From: CATOSP01 sp965205385
GTDB taxonomy: Bacteria; Chloroflexota; Dehalococcoidia; Lucifugimonadales; UBA3495
DNA length: 64,000 bases
NCBI GenBank assembly: GCA_965205385.1
Contig: CBDBGS010000008.1
Span: forward strand, 1,798,001-1,862,000
Direction: 5' to 3'
The notes beneath the pieces are model-generated. The model was given only the letters and a program-made list of their open reading frames with translations. It did no database searches and had not been told where the DNA came from. This document shows, in pieces, positions 7,592 through 14,671 of the stretch. Position 1 is the stretch's first letter; every line of letters starts with the position of its first letter. The translations under genes and the position numbers were made by a program.

Positions 7592-9135
7592 ACACCACCG
7601 AATTCCTGATGATTGCTGGCGCAATTGTTCCCGACCGGGTCGCGATTCACTTCGACGACCATGAAATTACCTACGCAGAGCTGCAAGAGCGGGTTAACGC
7701 CCTGGCCAACGCCATGGCGGGGCTGGGCGTGGGCAGCGGTGACCGGCTCGCCATCATGCAGGTCAACACTCCGCAAAATATCGAGCTTTACTTCGCGGCG
7801 GCCCAGCTAGACGCCATTTACGTGCCGATCAATTTCAGGGCTAGGTCGGAAGAACTGGACCAGATGCTTCGCATCGCCCAACCGTCCATGCTGTTCATCG
7901 GAGAGCGGTATCTGCCACTAGTTCCCATAGAAGGCGATTTGGCGGCCGCGGACCGGGTGGTGGTGCTGGACGGCGAGGCCACCGGCGGACACACCAGCTA
8001 CCGGGACCTGGTTGCGGACGGGATTCCGGACCAATTGAACTTCCCTGAAGCCGGTGACGAAGACACAACGGTGATTATGTTTACGGCGGGCACCACCGGG
8101 GTGCCCAAGGGCGTCATGCTCACCCACGACAGTTTCGCCAGTTACCTGCTGGCCACGGTCACTCCGGCGGACCCGGAAGAGGAGGAGACCAACCTTTTGA
8201 CCGTGCCTCTTTACCACATTGCCGGGCTTCAAGCGGCGCTGGCCGCCGTCTACGGCGGACGCACACTCGCGGTGATGAGGCAGTTCGACTCCGTGGATTG
8301 GATGGAGTTGGTCCAGAAGTGCCAAGCCAACCGGGCAATGCTGGTGCCGACGATGCTCAAGCAGGTGATAGAGCACCCACGATTCGGAGAATTCGACCTT
8401 ACTTCACTGGACGTCATTACCTACGGAGCGGCCCCCATGCCCGTGGACGTGATAAAGCGGGCGATCCAGAGATTCCCGACTGCCCGGTTCATCAACGCCT
8501 TCGGCCAGACCGAGACCGCCTCCACCATTACGATGTTGCCGCCGGAAGACCACGTCTTGGACGGAGACGACGAAGAGGTGGAGAAGAAGCTGAAGAGGCT
8601 GAGTTCTATTGGCAAGCCGTTGGAGGATGTGGAAGTCCAAATAGTGGATGAGGCTGGCAACCCGGTGGAGTTGGGCGAGGTCGGTGAGATCGTGGCACGC
8701 GGTTCCAGGATGATGCGGGGCTACTGGCAACAGGAAGACGCAACCCGGGACGCCCTACGCTCTGGCTGGGTCTACACCGGGGACCTGGGCTACCAGGACG
8801 AGGACGATTACATCTTCCTCTCGGGCCGCGCCAAGGATTTCATCAAGCGCGGCGGAGAGATGGTGTCACCGGAAGAGGTCGAGCAGGTGCTAGTGTCCCA
8901 CCCCAACGTGGACGACGCGGCCGTAATCGGGGTCCCCGATATCGAATGGGGAGAAGAGGTACGCGCCGTAGTGGTCAGGGGCGGCGGGGCGGTAACTGAG
9001 GAGGAGTTGATCGAGTTCTGCCACGAGCATCTGGCGGGTTTCAAGCGCCCGCGTTCCGTGGTGTTTATCGACGAGCTTCCCCGAAACGTGATGGGCAAAG
9101 TGATGAAACGCGACCTGCGAGAGCAATACGGCTAG
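7588..9135 (+). CDS. AMP-dependent acyl-CoA ligase (class I adenylate-forming)
   Basis: 515 residues, starting at the ATG that overlaps the crotonase stop. It activates a carboxylic acid to acyl-AMP and then acyl-CoA. The adenylate motifs are in order: MFTAGTTGVPKG (about 165), YGAAPMP (about 280), NAFGQTETAS (about 303), YTGDLG (about 396), GRAKDFIKRGGE hinge (about 412), and PRNVMGKVMKRDLR with the catalytic Lys near the C-terminus. The family includes medium/long fatty acyl, cyclohexanecarboxylate and aromatic acid ligases; substrate not determinable. The context (two crotonases, PHP enzyme, PanE-like reductase) suggests entry into a beta-oxidation-like route. Confidence 0.93.
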   Translation: MNTTEFLMIAGAIVPDRVAIHFDDHEITYAELQERVNALANAMAGLGVGSGDRLAIMQVNTPQNIELYFAAAQLDAIYVPINFRARSEELDQMLRIAQPSMLFIGERYLPLVPIEGDLAAADRVVVLDGEATGGHTSYRDLVADGIPDQLNFPEAGDEDTTVIMFTAGTTGVPKGVMLTHDSFASYLLATVTPADPEEEETNLLTVPLYHIAGLQAALAAVYGGRTLAVMRQFDSVDWMELVQKCQANRAMLVPTMLKQVIEHPRFGEFDLTSLDVITYGAAPMPVDVIKRAIQRFPTARFINAFGQTETASTITMLPPEDHVLDGDDEEVEKKLKRLSSIGKPLEDVEVQIVDEAGNPVELGEVGEIVARGSRMMRGYWQQEDATRDALRSGWVYTGDLGYQDEDDYIFLSGRAKDFIKRGGEMVSPEEVEQVLVSHPNVDDAAVIGVPDIEWGEEVRAVVVRGGGAVTEEELIEFCHEHLAGFKRPRSVVFIDELPRNVMGKVMKRDLREQYG

Positions 9136-9213
9136 CCGGACCCCGTGCTGGAAGGTGAGTCATTCGTACCTGGTCATCGCGCGAACATCCGTGACTCGTA
9201 AGGAGAGTTTTCG

Positions 9214-10137
9214 ATGAAAGTGACGGTAATGGGAGCCGGCGGCGTCGGCGGTTACTTCGGCGGGCTGCTTGGCCGCGCTGGGCATGACGTGACCTTCATC
9301 GCCCGAGGCGCGCACCTTCAAGCGATTCGAGGGTCGGGGCTGCGGGTTGAGAGCGTCAACAACGGCGCATTCACGGTTGCGGGCAACGCTGTTGAAGATG
9401 CTTCGGAAGTTGGAGCGCAAGACCTGGTGTTGTTCACGGTCAAGATGTACCACAATGCCTCGGCGATCGACGCCGTCAGGCCGGTGGTCGGTCCTGGCAC
9501 GACCGTTCTAACCCTTCAAAACGGCATCGACAACGGCGACCAGCTTGCCGGAGCTTTTGGGGAATCCCGCGTGATGATAGGGTCCGCCTACATGGAGGGA
9601 CGCATCGCGAGCCCGGGCGTAGTAACGCAAGCAGGCCCCGGACTGGCCGGGTTTGGCGAAATGCAGCCGGGCATCAGCGAAAGAGGCCAGAAACTGCTGC
9701 AAGTCTTCCAGGGCGCTAACTGGCGGGTGGAGCTGCACGAAAACATGCCCGGGATGCTCTGGAAGAAGTTTGCGTATATCGCCGGTTCCGCGGCGGTGAA
9801 CGCGGCCAGCAACACGGTCTACGCTGAGATGCGGACGGTCCCTGAGACTAGGGAACTTATTCGCGCGGCGATAGCGGAAGCGCTGGAAGTGGGGAAGGCC
9901 AGGGGAGCCCCCATCATGGAAGATTCCCTGGAATGGGCCATGACCTCTTTGGACGGATTCCCCGCCGAGGGGAGAGCGTCCCTAGCCAAGGATTTCACGG
10001 AGGGACGGCCGGTGGAGCTTGAAGGGTTGACCGGGGCGCTGGTGCGCATGGCGAGGGAACTCGGTGTCCCGACCCCCGTCAACGACTTCCTTTACGGCAT
10101 CCTCAAGCCCTGGGCGATGCGATTGGACCAGGCGTGA
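9214..10137 (+). CDS. Ketopantoate reductase family protein (PanE/ApbA)
   Basis: 307 residues, normal length. The NAD(P)-binding Rossmann fold begins at once with VMGAGGVGGYFGGLL. The catalytic-lysine region LWKKFAYIAGSAAVNA lies near residue 182, and the C-terminal helical domain is complete. True PanE reduces 2-dehydropantoate to pantoate with NADPH for CoA synthesis, but many members act on other 2-oxo acids. Here it follows an acyl-CoA ligase by 78 bases with AAGGAGAG before the ATG. No panB or panC is nearby, so a catabolic 2-oxo acid reductase is as likely as a CoA-synthesis role. It converges with the glutaredoxin gene, 13 bases apart. Confidence 0.85.
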   Translation: MKVTVMGAGGVGGYFGGLLGRAGHDVTFIARGAHLQAIRGSGLRVESVNNGAFTVAGNAVEDASEVGAQDLVLFTVKMYHNASAIDAVRPVVGPGTTVLTLQNGIDNGDQLAGAFGESRVMIGSAYMEGRIASPGVVTQAGPGLAGFGEMQPGISERGQKLLQVFQGANWRVELHENMPGMLWKKFAYIAGSAAVNAASNTVYAEMRTVPETRELIRAAIAEALEVGKARGAPIMEDSLEWAMTSLDGFPAEGRASLAKDFTEGRPVELEGLTGALVRMARELGVPTPVNDFLYGILKPWAMRLDQA

Positions 10138-10150
10138 GGGCTGGGAGTCC

Positions 10151-10903
10151 TTAGAATAGCTCCGTGGGAACGGCTACCCCGTCGAAGTCGGCCTCGCCCA
10201 AGGGTTCCTGCGGCGTAATGCCGCCAATGGACATGTACTCATAGAGCTGTTTTAGGTGATGCACCGAGTGGCCTAGGGCCAAGTCGATTAGCTCCTGGGC
10301 GGTCTTGTTGCCCATGTAGGAGTCCAGTACCTTGTCCAGGATGAATTCGGTCTCCCCGGTGAGGGCCGCCTTGACCCTGCGAAGCACATCCTCACCGTAG
10401 CGGGCGATTTCCTCGAATCCTACGTCGCCCAGCACCACCTTTACATGGCGGACCCGGTCTTCGCTGGAATACATCCCGGTCTGGTAGGCGTTGAGCGCCC
10501 TGTCGGGCCGGTCCATGATGTGGAAAGTGAACGTCTGAAGGTTGCGCGTCCGCTCGGGCGACTCCCATTCAAGGAAGCTTGGCGGTAGCTGACGCACAGC
10601 CCGGCATGCAGCCACCAACACAGTCTCGTACTTTTCGAGCATCGCCGCCGGTGTCGCCACCGGTACCTCGCCGCTCAGATCAAACAGCCGGGCCAGTTCC
10701 TTGGCGTTGAATCCGATCACGACATCGTCACCCCAGATGGTGACGGGCACGACTTTCAGGCCTCGGTCCAGCAATTCTTGCATCGAGGCGGGGTCATGCT
10801 CAACGTCGCCCTCTTCGAATTCAATGTCACGTGACGAAAGAAAATCTTTCGTTCTGCCACAGGTGAATCAACCAGGGCGGAAGTAAACTTTTGGCTTGGG
10901 CAC
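10151..10903 (-). CDS. Glutaredoxin-DinB fusion with in-frame UGA at the redox site (probable selenoprotein)
   Basis: Read from GTG 10903 (GGAGGT seven bases upstream), the frame gives a glutaredoxin N-terminus VYFRPG, then TGA at 10870-10868 (codon 12), then FTCGRTKDFLSSRDIEFEE. The TGA falls exactly on the first Cys of the CxxC redox motif, giving U-F-T-C. The thioredoxin-fold cis-Pro (KVVPVTIWG) and the GFNAKELARLF end follow at about 50-75. Residues about 85-250 form a DinB-like four-helix bundle with spaced histidines (FTFHIMDRP, GHSVHHLKQLYEYM). The frame is open for 239 codons after the TGA, with no other lesion. A 7-base hairpin follows the TGA. Alternatives are a nonsense mutation or a base error. 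An internal ATG at 10783 would drop the redox site. Confidence 0.72.
10834..10852 (-). promoter_or_regulatory. Candidate bacterial SECIS hairpin
   Basis: In the mRNA, ACGAAAG and CUUUCGU pair perfectly around an AUUUU loop, starting 15 bases after the UGA of the glutaredoxin gene. If the last G-C pair opens, the apical loop is GAUUUUC and begins with G, 21 bases from the UGA. Position and size fit the general bacterial SECIS plan (hairpin inside the coding region right after UGA), but the loop lacks the GGU of the E. coli fdhF element. Confidence 0.45.
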
Positions 10904-10945
10904 TTCACTCACCTCCAATCTGAGCGGAAGTATACACGACGCGGC

Positions 10946-11827
10946 TTACTGGGGCGCGGCGGGCCTGCGGATAACGGCAATCACCTTGCTGAGCACCCCT
11001 TCGTCCGGGACAGTGGCCGTGACACTGATTATGTTGGGGCCGGTCACCAGGGCGACCTTGGTTTCGAAGATCCCCAGCAACGAGTCCACGGATATCTGGA
11101 CGCCATTGACCATCACCTCGGCGTTGGGGGTCGTCCTGCCAGCCAGCCGCACGGCCGGGTCCTGGGTAACGCTCTGGTCCCCAGGCTCGGTAACCAGCAA
11201 CACGAAAGGCTGCGGAGGCAACGCGAGGCTGGTGACGGTAAGCTCGGAGGACGCCTGGTTGCCATTTCTGCCGATGGCCACGACGCGGATGATGTTGGGT
11301 CCGGGGGATAAGAACGCCTCAGCCTGGAACCTGCCATCTCGGTCGACGCCTACAATCCGGCCGTTGATCGTGACCGTGGCGTCCTCATCCGTAAGCCCAA
11401 CTACCACCACGGCGTCGCTGGGGACTTCGGACCCAGTGACCGGATGCCAGACTCTCAGTAGCACTCCAGGCCCAGGGATGGGACTTGTGGGTGGGTCAGG
11501 AGTGGGAGTGGGCGTAGGTGTTGGTGTCGATGTAGGCGTCGGGCGCGGGGTCGGCGATGGTACGGGAGTGGGCGTCGATGTTGGCAACGGTGGGGGTATG
11601 GGCGTAGGGAGCGGCGTCGGTTCCGGTGTTGGGTCCGGTGTTGGAGATGGGACTGGGGTGTCGGTGGGAGTTGGCGTGTCCGTCGGAGCAAAATTGCTTG
11701 CGATCGGCGGTGTGACCGGAAGCGCGGTGGGCAGGATGCTGCCGGGGCGCGGAGCCGCCTCGAAACACGCCGCGATCAATGGGAGCAATATAGCAAAGGC
11801 GAACACAGGCCAGACGCGGAATCTCAA
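10946..11827 (-). CDS. Lipoprotein with Thr-Pro linker and two Ig-like domains
   Basis: About 293 residues if started at TTG 11827, which places a signal peptide (LRFRVWPVFAFAILLPLI) directly before the lipobox IAAC. In-frame ATGs at 11908 and 11965 would add 27-46 residues before it. After the acylated Cys comes a linker of roughly 75 residues made of T-P, S-T-P and P-E-P repeats. Two beta-sandwich repeats follow, each ending with a GPNIIRVVA or GPNIISVTA motif, of the bacterial Ig-like/glucodextranase-B type. Such proteins are anchored outside the membrane and display binding domains past the cell wall. The DNA of the linker is a low-complexity GT-rich tract. Confidence 0.78.
   Translation of the reverse strand: MRFRVWPVFAFAILLPLIAACFEAAPRPGSILPTALPVTPPIASNFAPTDTPTPTDTPVPSPTPDPTPEPTPLPTPIPPPLPTSTPTPVPSPTPRPTPTSTPTPTPTPTPDPPTSPIPGPGVLLRVWHPVTGSEVPSDAVVVVGLTDEDATVTINGRIVGVDRDGRFQAEAFLSPGPNIIRVVAIGRNGNQASSELTVTSLALPPQPFVLLVTEPGDQSVTQDPAVRLAGRTTPNAEVMVNGVQISVDSLLGIFETKVALVTGPNIISVTATVPDEGVLSKVIAVIRRPAAPQ
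11486..11692 (-). repeat. Low-complexity GT-rich coding repeat (Thr-Pro linker)
   Basis: About 200 bases of degenerate 6- to 12-base units (GTGGGC, GTAGGT, GTTGGT and relatives on the plus strand) that encode the Thr-Pro linker of the lipoprotein. Both the DNA and protein patterns are prone to slippage, so length may vary between strains. Confidence 0.8.
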
Positions 11828-12190
11828 TTGGGGTCTTCCCCTATGGCCGCCCTCGCCAATGGCCCAGTGGGTTCTGTGGATGTTTGGATGTCTGGCACGT
11901 CCTTGCATACGATCGATTTGAGAGACTTGGATCGGAGGACCGGTCTGCGCATTATGGGCAGCCACCTATAAGACTCCGGGTCACCTAATTCTAGCATCAC
12001 CTCCTTGGCAGTGTCTGGCGCGGGATGACAGCAGGACCCGGGGCCGTTCTATGGTCACAGTTGGCCAGGGAGCGGATCGCGGCCTTTCCCCATGCTGTGG
12101 TGTTGGTTTTTCCGGCCTTAAGCCGGGAATCATGAGTTCCTGCACGGGGTTTTGGTCTTGGCGCTGAACATCTCTGGATTCCTACATGCG

Positions 12191-12264
12191 CGGGAAAGAT
12201 GGGGTCTGTGGGAAAGACGGGGTCGCGATGAAAGACGGGGTCGCGATGAATGACGGGGCTGCCA
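12191..12264. repeat. Degenerate 18-base tandem repeat, about four units
   Basis: Units follow GAAAGACGGGGTCGCGAT: two nearly exact copies (about 12211-12246) flanked by diverged ones (GGGAAAGATGGGGTCTGT before, GAATGACGGGGCTGCC after). There is no spacer, so this is not a CRISPR array. Confidence 0.65.
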
Positions 12265-12283
12265 AGTACGGCAGATAATCGAG
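12248..12283. repeat. Dispersed intergenic repeat, copy 1
   Basis: GAATGACGG, a variable part, then GCAGATAATCGA. The same ends and spacing recur at 27270-27305 (GAATGACGG ... GCCGATAATCGAA). Partial copies of the GATAATCGA end are at 12411 and 52428. All are outside genes. Confidence 0.55.
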
Positions 12284-12410
12284 CGTTGTGGGGCTGGGCT
12301 CAGGGTCTTTCGATTGTCCGTCTGAACTGTGATTTCTCTGATTCCGGGATTTATATGATTGGAAATCATCCGAATCCCAAAATCCCGTGAATCCCGGTTC
12401 GGACAATTGG

Positions 12411-12423
12411 GCCGATAATCGAA
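12411..12423. repeat. Dispersed intergenic repeat, copy 2 (partial)
   Basis: GCCGATAATCGAA, identical to the 3' end of the copy at 27270-27305. The GAATGACGG end is not recognisable here. Confidence 0.5.
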
Positions 12424-12523
12424 CGTCCCTGCGTCTGGGCTGGCGACTGATTGACAGCCTGCGGTACAGGCCCCAAGATGGTGTCCGCAATTTGGGCAGC
12501 CGGAACTGCTTTGGAGGTCAACG

Positions 12524-13153
12524 GTGCCAGTTGATTACGGCGTCTGGTGCGCGATCGCAGTCGTGGGATACTTACTCGGCGCGTTTCCAACAGCCTACGT
12601 GCTGGTCAAGCGGTTCGCCAACAAGAACGTGCTCGATTTGGGTTCCGGCAACGTTGGCACACTAAACGTACACCGGGCGACCAACTCGAAGAAACTTACG
12701 GCGGCGGCCTTGTTGGGCGACATGGTCAAGTCCGCGGCGGCGATAGCGCTGGGTGTGTTTTTGTCCAGGGCTGCCGGATGGAGCGAGCAGATCGGCGGCT
12801 CTGTGGGTGGGATCGCCGCCGTGCTGGGGCACAATTATTCCATTTACCTGAAGTTCAAGGGAGGGAAGGGGTTGGCCTGCGCGGCTGTATTAGGGTTCTA
12901 CTTGGCTCCCCCCATCGTCGGCGTGTGGTGCCTCGCTTACCTGGCGGGCGTGGCCGCCACCCGGATTCTGGTCGTGGGGCAGATCGTGGCCACGGCGGCG
13001 CTCCCGATTGCGGCTTATTTCTTCTTTCCGGAGGCGTTGGTCCCGAGCTATTTCATCACCGCCTTGGTCCTCGTACGCCACGCTCCCAGGATCAAGAGCG
13101 TGCTGAACGGTACGGAACCCAAAATGTATTACAAAATACGAGACCCACACTGA
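12524..13153 (+). CDS. plsY: Glycerol-3-phosphate acyltransferase PlsY
   Basis: 209 residues, normal length. It transfers an acyl group from acyl phosphate to glycerol-3-phosphate, the first step of phospholipid synthesis, in the membrane. The three family motifs are visible: GSGNVGTLNVHRA (near 41), GHNYSIYLKFKGGKG (near 106) and RHAPRIKSVLNGTEPK (near 184). Hydrophobic segments lie between them. The usual GATN of motif 1 reads GTLN. The start is GTG at 12524 with GGAGGT nine bases before. It stands alone, convergent with the TPP-enzyme beta subunit. Confidence 0.92.
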   Translation: MPVDYGVWCAIAVVGYLLGAFPTAYVLVKRFANKNVLDLGSGNVGTLNVHRATNSKKLTAAALLGDMVKSAAAIALGVFLSRAAGWSEQIGGSVGGIAAVLGHNYSIYLKFKGGKGLACAAVLGFYLAPPIVGVWCLAYLAGVAATRILVVGQIVATAALPIAAYFFFPEALVPSYFITALVLVRHAPRIKSVLNGTEPKMYYKIRDPH

Positions 13154-13272
13154 AGCTTGCCCCGCCACCGGATATGGGATCCACAGGACACGAATAAGCT
13201 TTCGGAGGCTTGTAATGCGTCGGGTATGAGCGTCTTCGGACGACGCCCAATGCGGGGGTGGCTTGAGACGAA

Positions 13273-13857
13273 TTAGTCCAAGCCCAACTCTTTTCGCAAG
13301 GTGTTGATCGTCTCAGCCCTGCCGCGGGTTGGGACACGCTGGCGCATTCCGATGGGCTCGTTTTCGACCTCTGGCACGACCTTCATGGCGATGAACACGG
13401 GTCCAGCCTCGCTCATGATCTTCGCGACGTTGTTGGTAAAGTCTTCCAAGTTGTCAAAGGAGTAAGCTGCCACGTAGCCGGCTTCCTTTGCCATGCCTGC
13501 GTAGTTAATATCCTGGGCGTTGGGCACTGGCTGACCACCGGTGGTGGCGTAGCACTCATTGTCCATCAGGAAGTGGTAGAAATTTTGGGGCTGCTTACCG
13601 GCGATCGTCGCGATAATGCCCATGTTCATGAGTAGAGCGCCTTCGGAGTCGAAGAGCACGACTTTCTCATCGGGCTGGGCAAGGGCCAGGCCGAGGGCTG
13701 CCGAAGTGGTCTGCCCCATTGCGCCGCCCATGGACAGGTCACGAGCTTCGTTCTGGCTAACGTCCCGCCAATGGCGTCCGGACGTACCAGTTGCGATAAC
13801 AATAGACTTATCGCGGTATGGCTCAAAGGCCTTGAACATATCCTCCGCGTTAAACAC
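13273..13857 (-). CDS. TPP-dependent decarboxylase, beta subunit (sulfopyruvate/phosphonopyruvate decarboxylase-like)
   Basis: 194 residues of the C-terminal TPP-binding domain. The family usually has GDGSLLMN followed by a DN; here the magnesium site reads DSEGALLMNMG with DNECYATTGGQP about 25 residues later. The Asp of GDG is thus replaced by Glu, which could still bind the metal. With the alpha subunit 95 bases upstream it should form one PYR/PP active site, like ComD/ComE sulfopyruvate decarboxylase. It is the last gene of a leftward operon behind a MenB-like crotonase and a double CaiB/BaiF transferase. A 2-oxo acid or 2-hydroxyacyl-CoA is the likely substrate; identity unknown. Confidence 0.8.
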   Translation of the reverse strand: MFNAEDMFKAFEPYRDKSIVIATGTSGRHWRDVSQNEARDLSMGGAMGQTTSAALGLALAQPDEKVVLFDSEGALLMNMGIIATIAGKQPQNFYHFLMDNECYATTGGQPVPNAQDINYAGMAKEAGYVAAYSFDNLEDFTNNVAKIMSEAGPVFIAMKVVPEVENEPIGMRQRVPTRGRAETINTLRKELGLD

Positions 13858-13952
13858 CAGCTACCTCCAGTAAAATATAGTTGCTTGATTGTGGGATTAT
13901 CGGGGTCTCGCGTTGTCCTTTTCTGGTCAACGAACGGTCAAATAACGATCAA

Positions 13953-14471
13953 CTAACGATTGAAGCCGTGGTATTCGTCCCCGATCAAGACGGCCACCGG
14001 ACCCTTGTTCTTCTGGGCTTCCTGAAAGGCGATGGAGATACGTGGAGCGTCTTCATCATGCTCCACCAAGTAATAGTTGACACCCATCGCGTTAAGGAAA
14101 GGCTCGGTGTATTTCGCGGCTGAGTCGCTGATAACGCCGCGCCGGGTCCAGCCCCGATATCCTACTACCATTACAAGGGGGAAACCGGAGTCGAGGGCCA
14201 TGCCTCGAATGGAGTCACCCGATTCCATCATCCCGGTGTTCTGGATCAGGACGACCGGGGTCTTCCCGCCGACCAGCAGACCCAGGGCAATCGCGAAGGT
14301 CTCGCCTTCACGCGACGCCGGGACGATGTCCAGCCAGTCCTGGTCCTTCATGAGCTCATACAGATAGTTGGTTTCACTGTCCGGGATCGTCACGACGTGG
14401 GTCACGCCATTCTTCTGGAACTCTTCAACCATGGTCTCCGGTTTCAAAAGTGCAGCCTGTTGTTGAACCAT
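13953..14471 (-). CDS. TPP-dependent decarboxylase, alpha subunit
   Basis: 172 residues of the N-terminal pyrimidine-binding (PYR) domain. Start ATG 14471 has AGGAG nine bases upstream. The catalytic Glu that activates TPP is in ASREGETFAIALGLLVGG near residue 54. LIQNTGMMESGDSIRG and the later YTEPFLNAMGVNYY match ComD-type alpha subunits. It pairs with the beta subunit directly downstream. Two-subunit enzymes of this kind decarboxylate small 3-carbon 2-oxo acids such as sulfopyruvate or phosphonopyruvate; no phosphonate or sulfonate genes are nearby, so the true substrate may differ. Confidence 0.8.
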   Translation of the reverse strand: MVQQQAALLKPETMVEEFQKNGVTHVVTIPDSETNYLYELMKDQDWLDIVPASREGETFAIALGLLVGGKTPVVLIQNTGMMESGDSIRGMALDSGFPLVMVVGYRGWTRRGVISDSAAKYTEPFLNAMGVNYYLVEHDEDAPRISIAFQEAQKNKGPVAVLIGDEYHGFNR

Positions 14472-14671
14472 AAATTGCTTCTCCTGTGGTTTAGTTGATG
14501 GACGCTTTGCGCGGTGAACCGCAGCCTGCGATTTCCATCCCAAGGGCCTGTCGCGCTCTCATTATAGTTACCGGCAAACCGCCGGTCAATTTGGCGGTCC
14601 GGGCTCGGACATCCCTGGAATTACCCTCGGCGGCCGGGTTGATTCTTCGGAAATCGGGGAGCCGTCTACGG

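Larger units (their letters stand above)
11828..12523. other. Intergenic region with short repeats
   Basis: No convincing gene in about 700 bases. It holds a degenerate tandem repeat (12191-12264), two copies of a dispersed GATAATCGA motif, and an imperfect inverted series of GGATT/AATCC blocks around 12343-12400. It separates the divergent lipoprotein and plsY genes, so promoters for both should lie here. I could not pick them out with confidence. Confidence 0.6.

Noticed and set aside
9214..10137. Naming the reductase panE outright
   Set aside because: The family is right, but no pantothenate genes are nearby and its neighbours are catabolic, so the specific symbol is not supported.
10151..10783. 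Treating the DinB-like protein as starting at ATG 10783
   Set aside because: This start has no ribosome site and cuts a thioredoxin fold in half, while GTG 10903 has a perfect site and restores the fold except for the UGA.
10896..11921. 341-codon frame with Gly-Val-Gly-Val repeats on the plus strand
   Set aside because: It is the complement of the Thr-Pro linker and Ig-like domains of the lipoprotein. The lipoprotein has a signal peptide and lipobox; the mirror frame has nothing.
12191..12264. Repeats near 12.2 kb as a CRISPR array
   Set aside because: Units are 18 bases with no unique spacers, and no cas gene is in the window.
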